Shown here one piece after another: positions 9,567 through 17,941 of a stretch of 64,000 nt of DNA (its first letter is position 1; each line of letters starts with the position of its first letter). A program made the translations under genes and the position numbers. The notes beneath the pieces are model-generated. The model did not search any database. It saw nothing but the letters and a program-made list of their open reading frames with translations, and was not told the origin of the DNA. Source of the stretch: Bifidobacteriaceae bacterium UBA2724. Lineage in GTDB: Bacteria > Actinomycetota > Actinomycetes > Actinomycetales > Bifidobacteriaceae. The stretch spans positions 108,335 through 172,334 of the forward strand of contig DEKK01000016.1 in the NCBI GenBank assembly GCA_002353815.1. Reading direction: 5' to 3'.

Positions 9567-11369
9567 GTGGTAAGTGCGGCAGATACTCTGAAGGCTTCCC
9601 TCATGGCCATCAGCCAGCTCGACAGCGATGGCGTTTATCGGAATGGCGAAGACAAACGCGAGAAGCGCACGCGGCTCGTGACTGCCACATTGCGCAAAAT
9701 GTGGGACGACGCGATGGGGGACGTCCCCGTTCGCCGCGGCGTCGGCCTCGCCGCCGTCGGGTCGCTCGCGCGGCACCAGCTCGGGCCGTGCTCCGACCTC
9801 GACCTCGTCATCATGTATGACGATAAACTCGTGGGCTCCGGCGATGTGAGCGCGATTGCCGACCGCATCTGGTATCCGCTGTGGGATGCGGGGCTCGACC
9901 TTGACCATTCCGTGCGCACCCGCCAGCAGTGCGAGGCGGTAACCGACTCGGACCTGCCCGCCGCCATGGGGTGGCTCGACGTCATGCCCATCGCGGGCGA
10001 CGAAAAGCTCATCGCCGAGACCGCGGAATCGATTCTGCACCGCTGGCGCAGATCCGTGGGCAGGCGGATTGGCGAGCTCGAGGCGTCGGCGGAGGAGCGT
10101 GCCAACCGGTTCGGCGTGCTCGCTTATCTGAACCAGCCCGATGTGAAAGAGGCGCGTGGAGGCTTGCGCGACACCGTCCTGATTTCGGCGATCATCGCCG
10201 CCTGGCTCGCCGACCGCCCCCACGGGCAGGAATACGAGAACTGCAAGCAGGGGCTGCTCGACGTGCGCGACTGTATCCAGCTCACGTCGAATCATGACTC
10301 CAACCTGCTGCTGCCCGATTTCCAATACGAGGTGGCGGCGATGATGGGACTCGCGGACCCGACCCTGCCACCCGACGAGCGCGAGGCCCAGAGCGTCGAG
10401 ATGCTGCAGACGCGGCTGGCGCACTACGGGCGGCACATCGCCTTCGCGCTGGATTCCACGATGTCGCATGCCAAGCACACCGTGACGCATTCGCACAAGC
10501 GCTTCGCGTTCTTCCAAGGCAAGAGATCGAAGCCGCGTTTCCATACGTTGCTCGACGGCACCGCCGAACTCGAGGGCGAGGTCGTGCTCATGCCGGGCGT
10601 CAAGCCCGCGGAGTCACACAACCTGGAGCTCCGCGTCGCCGTGGCCGCTGCCGAAAACAACCTGCAGATCGGTCCTTCCACGCTGCTGCAGCTGCGCCAG
10701 TGCCCCACGTCCACGCGGGACTGGGACGCCGAGTCACGCGATCTGTTCCTGCGGTTGCTGGGGAGTGGAGCAAAGCTTCCGGACCTGTGGGAAAGCCTTG
10801 ATTATGTGGGCATCCCGGGGGAGTGGATGCCGGAATGGCTCGGTGTGCGCAATCGCCCCAGCGCGTCGGCCGTGCACCGCTACACCATCGACCGGCATAT
10901 GGTCGTGACGACCTCGCAGATACCAACGGCCTCGCCGCAGGGCGTGGAATACGACGCCCGGCATCATGCCGCTTTGCTGCTGGCCGGCATCCTGCATGAT
11001 ATCGGCAAGCGTCCCGGGGTCACGGACCATGCCGCCGAAGGCGTGCGCCATGCCGGAGCCGTGCTCGAACGCATGGGTTTCGACGATGACGTGCGCGCCA
11101 TGGTGCTGCTGCTGGTGCAGAGGCACCTGATGCTGTCGCGATTCGCCATGAAGCGCAGCCCGGACGACGAGACGGCCTGCGAGGAACTCGCCGACGCGGT
11201 GAACCACGATGCCCTGACGCTCGACATGCTGTTCGACCTGACGCGCGCGGATTCCTCGTCGCTGGGCGCCACGAGCGGCGAGCTGATCAGCAGGCAGCAG
11301 GGGTGGAGCGAATGGCGCGCTTCGCTGGTCACCGCGATGTATCGCGCGGTGCGTGCGCGCTGCTCGTGA
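9567..11369 (+). CDS. glnD: PII uridylyl/adenylyl-transferase GlnD, short form
   Basis: Nucleotidylyltransferase and removing enzyme for PII. 600 residues starting at a GTG, with AGGGAAGG 12 bases upstream. The nucleotidyltransferase motif GSLARHQLGPCSDLDL is near residues 65-80. A helical GlnD middle part follows (RGGLRDTVLISAII), then the HD phosphohydrolase domain LLAGILHDIGK with His477-Asp478. The protein stops about 100 residues later, where proteobacterial and most actinobacterial GlnD proteins (about 690-890 residues) carry two ACT domains; I see no ACT-like sequence. A terminator follows at 11472. Confidence 0.93.
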   Translation: MVSAADTLKASLMAISQLDSDGVYRNGEDKREKRTRLVTATLRKMWDDAMGDVPVRRGVGLAAVGSLARHQLGPCSDLDLVIMYDDKLVGSGDVSAIADRIWYPLWDAGLDLDHSVRTRQQCEAVTDSDLPAAMGWLDVMPIAGDEKLIAETAESILHRWRRSVGRRIGELEASAEERANRFGVLAYLNQPDVKEARGGLRDTVLISAIIAAWLADRPHGQEYENCKQGLLDVRDCIQLTSNHDSNLLLPDFQYEVAAMMGLADPTLPPDEREAQSVEMLQTRLAHYGRHIAFALDSTMSHAKHTVTHSHKRFAFFQGKRSKPRFHTLLDGTAELEGEVVLMPGVKPAESHNLELRVAVAAAENNLQIGPSTLLQLRQCPTSTRDWDAESRDLFLRLLGSGAKLPDLWESLDYVGIPGEWMPEWLGVRNRPSASAVHRYTIDRHMVVTTSQIPTASPQGVEYDARHHAALLLAGILHDIGKRPGVTDHAAEGVRHAGAVLERMGFDDDVRAMVLLLVQRHLMLSRFAMKRSPDDETACEELADAVNHDALTLDMLFDLTRADSSSLGATSGELISRQQGWSEWRASLVTAMYRAVRARCS

Positions 11370-11471
11370 TGCGGTGCGTGCGCCGGGCTTCGTCTTCTGG
11401 GCGCCGTGCATCGATTGGGTGGATTTGGTGCTCGGCGGCCGCAAGCTGAGCGGGGTTTGTTGCGAAAGTTT

Positions 11472-11512
11472 GCGCCAGGCGTTCGCTGAGTGCCTGGCGC
11501 ATTCCGTTTTTC
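11472..11512 (+). terminator. Rho-independent terminator of glnD
   Basis: Perfect 9-bp arms GCGCCAGGC (11472-11480) and GCCTGGCGC (11492-11500), then ATTCCGTTTTT. Confidence 0.88.
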
Positions 11513-11560
11513 CGCGTAAAATCGGGGTTTCCAAAAAGTGGCGCGATGCGGCGTCTGCCG

Positions 11561-11589
11561 TTGGGAAAGTTGCGTGCAAAGAGTACAAT
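11561..11589 (+). promoter_or_regulatory. Promoter of the TM2-domain gene
   Basis: TTGGGA (11561-11566), a 17-base spacer and TACAAT (11584-11589), about 70 bases before the ATG at 11663: a standard housekeeping sigma promoter. Confidence 0.65.
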
Positions 11590-11662
11590 GATGCTTGGCT
11601 AGGGATTCCAATGCTTCGTGTTTGCAGCACTGGAATTAGCAAATTTGTCAAAAGAGAGCAAA

Positions 11663-12166
11663 ATGACCGATTACAACTCTTATAACTCCAATGGCTATGC
11701 GCAGCCGTCCGCCACTGTGGGGCAGGCGCCGTTGACCACCACCGGCGATCAGCAGTCCTACGGGCAGCAGCAGGGGTACGCCTCAGAGTATGGCGCCGCG
11801 CAGACTGGTTACCAGCAGCCTGGCTATCAGCAGGGCGGGTATCAGCAGCCTGGATATCAATACCAGCAGCCCGTTTATCAGATGCCTCCGCAGCCCGCCG
11901 TGGCTCCCGCATACGCGTATGGCGTCGCGCCGGTGGGTACCAAGTCCAAGATGGCCGCAGGTCTGCTGGGCATCTTCTTTGGTGCATGGGGCGTCCATAA
12001 TTTCTATCTCGGCTACACTTCCAAGGCCATCATTCAGATTCTCGTCACGCTGGTCACTTTCGGCATTGGCAGTCTGTGGGGCTTCATCGAGGGCATCATG
12101 ATCCTGTGCTCCAGCGTCGGCTCGCCGAGCCACCGCGACGCCTACGGCTATGAGCTGAGGGATTGA
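11663..12166 (+). CDS. TM2-domain membrane protein with Gln/Tyr/Pro-rich N-terminus
   Basis: 167 residues; function unknown. Residues 1-85 are low-complexity, with repeated GYQQP-type units. Residues 90-167 form a TM2 domain: KSKMAAGLLGIFFGAWGVHN, a short turn with FYLGY, then IIQILVTLVTFGIGSLWGFI. TM2 proteins have two helices joined by a short loop and are of unclear biochemical role. The start at MTDYN is supported by GAGAG 7 bases upstream and the promoter at 11561. The tail composition is shared with the partial membrane protein at the left edge. Confidence 0.9.
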   Translation: MTDYNSYNSNGYAQPSATVGQAPLTTTGDQQSYGQQQGYASEYGAAQTGYQQPGYQQGGYQQPGYQYQQPVYQMPPQPAVAPAYAYGVAPVGTKSKMAAGLLGIFFGAWGVHNFYLGYTSKAIIQILVTLVTFGIGSLWGFIEGIMILCSSVGSPSHRDAYGYELRD

Positions 12167-12240
12167 CGGTTGGATTCTTTGTGCGGTGTGCGGTTCCGAT
12201 GCGGTGACGTTGGGCGGAACGGCACGCCGGCGATGACGTG

Positions 12241-12273
12241 AACGCGTCGTGCCTGCGGGTGCGGCGCGTTTTC
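12241..12273 (+). terminator. Terminator of the TM2-domain gene
   Basis: Arms AACGCGTCG (12241-12249) and CGGCGCGTT (12262-12270), one wobble pair, followed by TTTCGC. Confidence 0.7.
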
Positions 12274-12695
12274 GCATTCATGGGGGCGGTTGCGATGGGC
12301 GCGCGGCGCTGATTGGCGCGGAGCGACGGGCGCTACGCCGTGCCGGGGTTCTTGGGCATCGGACTGCGGGTGTATGAGGGCCACGGTTTTCGCGGATAGG
12401 CACCGGAGCGGTGGATGGCACGCGGCGACATGGGTCTTCTCTTTTCGGGATACCGGGCTGTTCGCGCACGGGGCATGGGGCGTTTGTGCGCTGTTTGTGC
12501 TGTCTGGTTCGCAAATATGCAAAAACGATATGAAAATGTTTATAACTGAGCGCTGAATGTGAAGAAATGATTGTTGTAAACGCAAGGTTAATTCGCGGAA
12601 TCGAGGGTTGACGGAAGTTTGACGAGGGTGGCGAGCGCGTAGCACGGTACGGAGGCTCCAGGTTCACAAAAAAGTTATTCTCGGCAATCCACTGG

Positions 12696-12791
12696 TTATC
12701 CACAAAACTATCCACCCTCTGTGGATAAAAAAACCGTAGTTTTCCACATGGTGGGTGTTGATATGTGGATAACTCGAAGGAGTTGTCCACA
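12696..12791. promoter_or_regulatory. DnaA-box cluster, oriC-like
   Basis: Three perfect TTATCCACA boxes (12696-12704 on +, 12720-12728 on -, 12764-12772 on -), two single-mismatch boxes (TTTTCCACA 12740-12748 and TTGTCCACA 12783-12791, both +) and a weaker CTATCCACC (12708-12716) fall in 96 bases. An AT-rich stretch lies about 100-190 bases to the left. This is the density expected of an origin, a DnaA-titration site or DnaA control of dnaB. dnaA and dnaN are not in the window. Confidence 0.8.
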
Positions 12792-13160
12792 TCGCCTGTC
12801 GGCGTGTCGCGGACCGTGATGGGCGGAAAAGGCGAAATGTTCAGAAAGGGACAGTCGTTGTTCGTTTGCTGTGAACCGTGGGTGAAGGGGCCGTCGTTGG
12901 TTGAGGCTGCTGTGAGCAGGCCAGCGCACGGTAAGCGATGTGGGCAATGGCGGAAGGTTGAGCCTGGGGCGGCCACGGGTCGAGGGGCGCAAAGAAGCTC
13001 GGTCGAGCCGTCATGGGGTACGATGTGCTCGGCGGACCGCGGGGCGCGATGATGCTCGACGGGGTGTGGAAACCACCGCTGGATGCAACGGCACGGGGCG
13101 GCGGAGCGGCCATGGGGCGCCGTGTCCGTTGGCGACGGCATGGGCGTAGCGTGGCATGAA

Positions 13161-13166
13161 TAGAAT
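13161..13166 (+). promoter_or_regulatory. -10 box for leaderless dnaB
   Basis: TAGAAT ends 7 bases before the ATG at 13174. There is no ribosome site before either possible ATG, which favours a leaderless transcript starting at 13174. Confidence 0.6.
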
Positions 13167-13173
13167 TGACCAC

Positions 13174-14616
13174 ATGGCTAATGACGAATCCCAAACGAAT
13201 GATGTGGCGAACTCCATGCGTCGGAAGGGTGACCGGCGGCAGTTCGGGGGCTGGGACAACCGCGCTGACGCGGAGCAGCTCCTTTTCGACCGCGTCCCTC
13301 CGCATGACGACGAGGCCGAGCGCGCAGTGCTGCGAGGCATGTTGCTGAGCAAAGACGCCGCGGGCGAAGTCAGCCAGATGCTCACGGGGGATGACTTCTA
13401 CCAGCCCAAGAACCGCATGATCTATGAGGTGATAGTGAAGCTGTTTGGCGAGCAACAGCCAATCGATCCGGTGGTGGTCGCCAACAGACTCGAAAGCGAA
13501 GGCAATCTGGCGAAGGTCGGTGGTTCCGATTACCTCGCCGATCTCGTCGACACCGTCTATACCGCGGCCAATGCGACGACCTATGCCGAAATCGTGCATG
13601 AAAAGGCCGTTCTGCGTCGTGTCATCGTGGCCGGCACGCAGATCGCCCAGCTGGGCTATGAATCCAAGGGGCGCAGTGCGGGGGATATCGTCAACCTCGC
13701 GCAATCCGAGGTTTTCCAACTAGGGCTGGGGCATGTGCGCCAGGATTACGTGCCCATCGGCGAAGTGATGAAGACCACCGCCGATATGCTCGAAGCCATC
13801 CAGAACGGCGAGGTCCACCGCGGTGTGCCCACCGGGTTCCGCGAAATCGACGAGGCTACGCAGGGCCTGCAGCCCGGCCAGATGATCGTCGTGGCGGGCC
13901 GCCCGGCAATGGGCAAATCGACGCTAGGCGTGGACTTCGCCCGTTCCGCTGCTTTGCACCATGACATGGCCACCATCATCTTCTCGCTCGAGATGAGTCG
14001 CTTTGAACTGTCGGAGCGTATCATCGCCGCAGAGGCCGGAATCCCGCTTGGCGTGCTTCGCAATCCGCATGAGCTGACGCAGCAGAATTGGCAGCAGATC
14101 ACGGCGTGCCTGTCGGATATGCAGAACAAGCCCCTGTTCCTCGACGATTCGCCGAATATGGGGCTGATGGAGATCCGCGCCAAGTGCCGCCGGCTCAAGC
14201 AGACCGACGATCTCAAACTCGTGGTCATCGACTACCTCCAGCTGATGAGCGCCGACCGTGAAGTCGAATCCCGTCAGCAGGAAGTCTCGGGCATCTCCCG
14301 CGCCCTTAAGCTGCTCGCCAAGGAGCTCGAGGTCCCGGTCGTCGCGCTGTCGCAGCTCAATCGAGGCGTCGAGATGCGAGCGGACCGCACGCCTATGCTG
14401 TCGGATTTGCGAGAATCCGGTTCTATCGAGCAGGACGCCGACGTCGTGTTCCTGGTGAACCGTCCGGACGTCTACAACAAGGAAACCCGCCCTGGCGAAG
14501 CCGACATCATCATGGCGAAGCATCGTAACGGTCCGACCGGTACGTTCACGCTGGCGTTTGAAGGTGCCATGTCGCGCTTCCGCGACATGGGTCAGGGCAT
14601 GAACCAGGGGGTGTGA
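13174..14616 (+). CDS. dnaB: Replicative DNA helicase DnaB
   Basis: Hexameric 5'-3' helicase that opens the fork during replication. 480 residues from MANDES. The N-terminal helical domain (VPPHDDEAERAVLRGMLLS) is followed by the RecA-like domain with Walker A GRPAMGKST (242-250), the Walker B region LVVIDYLQLM, QLNRGVE and the arginine-finger segment NRPDVYN. No intein is present, although many actinobacterial dnaB genes carry one. Start: ATG 13174 rather than 13156, because a -10 hexamer sits 7 bases before it. It lies directly downstream of the DnaA-box cluster. murT follows after 3 bases, so the three genes are probably co-transcribed. Confidence 0.97.
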   Translation: MANDESQTNDVANSMRRKGDRRQFGGWDNRADAEQLLFDRVPPHDDEAERAVLRGMLLSKDAAGEVSQMLTGDDFYQPKNRMIYEVIVKLFGEQQPIDPVVVANRLESEGNLAKVGGSDYLADLVDTVYTAANATTYAEIVHEKAVLRRVIVAGTQIAQLGYESKGRSAGDIVNLAQSEVFQLGLGHVRQDYVPIGEVMKTTADMLEAIQNGEVHRGVPTGFREIDEATQGLQPGQMIVVAGRPAMGKSTLGVDFARSAALHHDMATIIFSLEMSRFELSERIIAAEAGIPLGVLRNPHELTQQNWQQITACLSDMQNKPLFLDDSPNMGLMEIRAKCRRLKQTDDLKLVVIDYLQLMSADREVESRQQEVSGISRALKLLAKELEVPVVALSQLNRGVEMRADRTPMLSDLRESGSIEQDADVVFLVNRPDVYNKETRPGEADIIMAKHRNGPTGTFTLAFEGAMSRFRDMGQGMNQGV

Positions 14617-14619
14617 GCC

Positions 14620-16146
14620 ATGGCTATCGCAGCATTGACGCCGTTGGTGGGGAAGACCGTGCGGGCGGTCGCGCGAATGCGCGGCGGCGGCACGGCGTTT
14701 CCGGGTAAGGTGGTCGAGAGGCTCGACCCGGGGTTCATGGCGCGCACGCTGGCGCAACTGCCGTACGGCGTCGTGCTGGTGTCGGGCACGAACGGCAAGA
14801 CGACAACCACGCGCATCGTCGCGTCGCTGCTTGAGGGCATGGGGCTGCGGGTGTTCACCAACCCCACGGGCTCGAATTTCACCCGCGGCGTCGTCTCGGC
14901 GCTGATTCCGTGCGTCAGCATGGGCGGGCGGCTCGACGCCGACATCGCGGTGCTGGAGCTTGACGAGGCGTATGCCGTGCATTTCGTGAAACGCGTGAAG
15001 CCGCGCTACACGCTGTTGCTGAATGTCATGCGCGACCAGCTCGACCGGTTCGGCGAAATCGACAACACCGCGCGCCTGCTGGGCAAAGCGGCTGCCGCGA
15101 CCACGGGCACGCTGGTGCTCAACCGCGAGGATCCGCGCATCGCCGGGCTTTCCACACTGGCTCCCGGCGGCACCTCCGTGCGGTATTTCGGCCTGAGCGA
15201 CGACCTGCTGCGGTATTTCCCGACGGATGATTCGATGCATGGCGAGTTGGCGAGCGATCCGGCGGATTCCGCGCCTTCCGCATCGCACGATGGGCAGACT
15301 GGCACGTTGGAACCGGGATCGAAGTCGCACGCCGCACGGGGCGGCAGGCCGCGGGCCGATGTCACGCTGACCGCGGTGGACGGGCATGCGGCCACGTTCG
15401 CCATGGACGGCGGGGAATATGCTGGCACGCTGCGGCTGGAGGGCGTGTACAACCTCTACAACGCGGCGGCGGCTCTGGCCGTTGCGCGTGCGGTGATGGA
15501 GGACGTCATCGCGGGGAAGGCGGCGGCATCGGCCGGTGCCGGTGCGCGGACCGGCGTGGGTGCGACGGCCAGCGTTGCGAATGTCGGTTCCGGTACCGGC
15601 ACCGAAAATGCCGTCACTGATACTCCCGCTGCCGAACATCACGCCGAAGCCGCAGCGTCGCGCCTCCCCGCCGCCACCGACGCCAAGCTGGTGTCGGTGC
15701 TCACCGAGGTCACGCCCGCGTTCGGACGCGGCGAAAGCATCGAGGTGAACGGCGCACCGGTGGAACTGCTGCTCGTCAAGAACCCCATGGGATTCCGCAT
15801 GTCGCTGTCATCGTTCGAGGCTGCGGGGCACCGCACCATGATTGTGATCAACGACCAGTACGCCGACGGGCGCGACATGAGCTGGCTGTGGGACGTGGAC
15901 TTCGGCAGCCTGGCCGGCACCGGCGTGGACGTCGTGTCGGGCGTGCGCGCCACCGACATGGCGCTGCGGCTGGCATACGACGGCGTCGAGGCGCGTTCGG
16001 TGGACGAAGACATCGACCATGCGGTCGAGGCGTTCGTCACGGCGTACCCGGGCGTGCCCAAGCACATCTATTGCACATACACATCCATGCTGGCGGTGCG
16101 CAATTGCATGAAGCGGCTGGCGCAGGTGAAGGACGCAGGACTATGA
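14620..16146 (+). CDS. murT: Lipid II isoglutaminyl synthase, Mur-ligase subunit MurT
   Basis: With GatD it amidates the D-Glu of lipid II to D-isoglutamine, using ATP and glutamine. 508 residues: Walker A SGTNGKTTTTR (55-65), Mur-ligase middle LELDEAYAVHFVKRV and VMRDQLDRFGEID, and a C-terminal DUF1727 region (AFGRGESIEV, LLVKNPMGF, LAVRNCMKRL). Two oddities: the Cys4 zinc ribbon described in staphylococcal MurT is absent (only three scattered Cys), and low-complexity Ala/Gly/Ser/Thr inserts occur near residues 205-245 and 300-350. The stop overlaps the gatD start by 4 bases (ATGA), a strong sign of translational coupling. Confidence 0.94.
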   Translation: MAIAALTPLVGKTVRAVARMRGGGTAFPGKVVERLDPGFMARTLAQLPYGVVLVSGTNGKTTTTRIVASLLEGMGLRVFTNPTGSNFTRGVVSALIPCVSMGGRLDADIAVLELDEAYAVHFVKRVKPRYTLLLNVMRDQLDRFGEIDNTARLLGKAAAATTGTLVLNREDPRIAGLSTLAPGGTSVRYFGLSDDLLRYFPTDDSMHGELASDPADSAPSASHDGQTGTLEPGSKSHAARGGRPRADVTLTAVDGHAATFAMDGGEYAGTLRLEGVYNLYNAAAALAVARAVMEDVIAGKAAASAGAGARTGVGATASVANVGSGTGTENAVTDTPAAEHHAEAAASRLPAATDAKLVSVLTEVTPAFGRGESIEVNGAPVELLLVKNPMGFRMSLSSFEAAGHRTMIVINDQYADGRDMSWLWDVDFGSLAGTGVDVVSGVRATDMALRLAYDGVEARSVDEDIDHAVEAFVTAYPGVPKHIYCTYTSMLAVRNCMKRLAQVKDAGL

Positions 16147-16949
16147 GCGATCGCAACACTTTGAACGGGGCCGCGCAGGATGACGCGCGTCAGGGCGATG
16201 CCGGGCGTGTGCTCGACATCGTGTCGCTGTATCCCAAAGACATGAACATCTACGGCGATTCGGGCAATGTGCTCACCGTGCGCCGTCGCGCCGAGCTGTA
16301 TGGATACACGCCCGTCGTGCATAACTACAACCAGGGCGACGAGTGGCCGGAGCGCGTCGACATGATCCTCGGAGGAGGCGGGCAGGACCAAGGGCAGGGC
16401 ACCATTACCGACGACCTATTCCGCAGGTCTGCGCAGATCCATGCGCTCGCGGACGCTGGGTGCCCCATGCTGCTCATCTGCGGCATGTACCAGCTGTTCG
16501 GCGAGTATTTCCAGACGATTGAAGGCAACCGTCTCGCAGGCATCAACGTGCTCGACCTGTATACCGTGGGGCACGACGTGCGCATGATCGGCAACCTCGT
16601 GGAGCACACCGAGGAATTCGGCGACGTGGTGGGGTATGAGAACCATTCAGGCCAGACGTTCCTCGGGCCGAACGCCAAGCCGTGGGGGCGCGTCGACGCC
16701 GACGGCACCGGCAACAACGGCGGCGACCACACCGAGGGCGCGCGCTACAACGCCGTGATCGGCACCTACATGCATGGTTCGGTGCTGCCCAAGAACCCAA
16801 AAGTCGCCGACTATCTGATTGGCACGGCGGCGACGAACCGCTATGGCGTCTTCGATCCACAGTATGTCGATGGGGCGCAAGAGGAACTGCGGCATCTCGA
16901 TGAGCTGGCGGCGCGGGCGGCTGCCGTGGCTGCGTCGCGTCCGCGCTGA
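16143..16949 (+). CDS. gatD: Lipid II isoglutaminyl synthase, glutamine amidotransferase subunit GatD
   Basis: Class-I type glutaminase that supplies ammonia to MurT. 268 residues. Opening DIVSLYPKDMNIYGDSGNV is diagnostic for the GatD/CobQ-like family. Nucleophile Cys113 is in LLICGMYQLFG and the partner His211 in GTYMHGSVLPKNP. A short acidic N-terminal extension precedes the domain. The start ATG overlaps the murT stop. A perfect 10-bp stem (16975-17001) lies just downstream. Confidence 0.95.
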   Translation: MSDRNTLNGAAQDDARQGDAGRVLDIVSLYPKDMNIYGDSGNVLTVRRRAELYGYTPVVHNYNQGDEWPERVDMILGGGGQDQGQGTITDDLFRRSAQIHALADAGCPMLLICGMYQLFGEYFQTIEGNRLAGINVLDLYTVGHDVRMIGNLVEHTEEFGDVVGYENHSGQTFLGPNAKPWGRVDADGTGNNGGDHTEGARYNAVIGTYMHGSVLPKNPKVADYLIGTAATNRYGVFDPQYVDGAQEELRHLDELAARAAAVAASRPR

Positions 16950-16974
16950 ATCCGGACCGCCGAAAGGAACCGTC

Positions 16975-17001
16975 GTGCGGCCGCGTCGAATGCGGCCGCA
17001 C
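16975..17001 (+). terminator. Strong hairpin after gatD
   Basis: Arms GTGCGGCCGC (16975-16984) and GCGGCCGCAC (16992-17001), perfect 10-bp stem, 7-base loop, but no T-tract. It is a likely end or pause for the dnaB-murT-gatD transcript. Confidence 0.5.
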
Positions 17002-17131
17002 GGCATGGCACGCGGCATGGCGCATGCGAGGCGGGTCGCGCGGCAAAGCATGCGCCGAGGCATGGCATCGCGAATGTGATAGTTTGCCGATGAAACATCG
17101 CACTCGCTGGATTCTCCAGAATGGGAATTCC

Positions 17132-17137
17132 TACAAT
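17132..17137 (+). promoter_or_regulatory. Candidate -10 box of the DUF308 gene
   Basis: TACAAT, 56 bases before the ATG at 17194. The surrounding CTACAATGGG is almost identical to the -10 context at 3613. Confidence 0.45.
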
Positions 17138-17193
17138 GGGGTGTGGAAGTTGACGTGGCGCACGATGTTGTGCGCGCTGGAAGGAGAGCCATC

Positions 17194-17793
17194 ATGTCTC
17201 AGCAAGATCCGCTCAAGCCGGACGCAATCTATCACATCGAGGATGACGACGACGTGTTCGCCAACGTGTCGAAGACATTCAGGCGCGCGGGCGTCGTCGT
17301 GGGCATCATCGAGCTCGTCATCGGCATCGTCATGCTGTTTTGGCCCACGAAAACCCTTACCGCCGTGGTGGTGCTGCTCGCCGTCGGCATGATTGTGCTG
17401 GGCGCGTGCTACCTCGCCGCCGCCCTGGGAGTCCCCGTCCTGCCGCCGGGATGGCGCACGTTGGCGGTGCTGTGCAGCGTGCTGTTCTTCTTCGCGGGCA
17501 TTGCGATGTTCAAAGCGCCGCAGGCGATAGGGGAGTCGCTGATTGTGATCATCACGGTGGTGCTGGGCATGGTGTGGATCCTGGAAGGCGTCGCGTCGCT
17601 GTTCCAAGCCAGCTTCACGCTTGACCCGAGCATGTCGATTCTCTATGGTCTGATTTCGATCATCGCCGGCATCGTCGTGCTGGCGACTCCTGCGGAGTCC
17701 ACGGTGTTTCTGTTCATGTTCGTGGCAATCGCGCTTGTCGTGCTCGGCATCGTGTCGATCGTGCGCGCGCTGACATTCGGCCGCAGGAGGTGA
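17194..17793 (+). CDS. DUF308/HdeD-like membrane protein
   Basis: 199 residues, six predicted membrane helices in three pairs: VVVGIIELVIGIVMLFW, TAVVVLLAVGMIVLGACYLA, LAVLCSVLFFFAGIAMF, LIVIITVVLGMVWILEG, ILYGLISIIAGIVVLA and VFLFMFVAIALVVLGIVSIV. This repeated pattern is typical of the HdeD/DUF308 family, linked in enterobacteria to acid resistance; its role here is unknown. The start at MSQQDP is fixed by GGAAGGAG 9 bases upstream. A 5' extension of 17 codons is open but lacks a ribosome site. Confidence 0.9.
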   Translation: MSQQDPLKPDAIYHIEDDDDVFANVSKTFRRAGVVVGIIELVIGIVMLFWPTKTLTAVVVLLAVGMIVLGACYLAAALGVPVLPPGWRTLAVLCSVLFFFAGIAMFKAPQAIGESLIVIITVVLGMVWILEGVASLFQASFTLDPSMSILYGLISIIAGIVVLATPAESTVFLFMFVAIALVVLGIVSIVRALTFGRRR

Positions 17794-17941
17794 CGCGGTC
17801 CCTGAGCCCGCGCGGACGGCGCTGAGCCCCGCGGGCGATGGGCGGCGGGGATTGCCCAGGGCTGCGTTGAAGCGCAGGAATACCAGCAAATGCACAGGTT
17901 TATGCGTATCATTGCCTGAGGAATCGCAATTGAAGGTTGGT

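Larger units (their letters stand above)
12167..13173. other. 1-kb intergenic region: terminator, AT-rich stretch, DnaA boxes, dnaB promoter
   Basis: No convincing gene. After the terminator (12241-12273) come G-rich sequence to about 12500, an AT-rich stretch at about 12505-12600 (unusual in this genome), the DnaA-box cluster at 12696-12791, more G-rich spacer, and the leaderless dnaB promoter. The open frame at 12290-12556 has no ribosome site and a basic/Gly composition typical of chance frames. Confidence 0.7.

Noticed and set aside
12290..12556. 88-codon + strand frame before the DnaA boxes
   Set aside because: No ribosome site, no domain, and composition of non-coding DNA.
13174..14616. 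Intein in DnaB
   Set aside because: The helicase runs through Walker A and B without interruption and has normal length.
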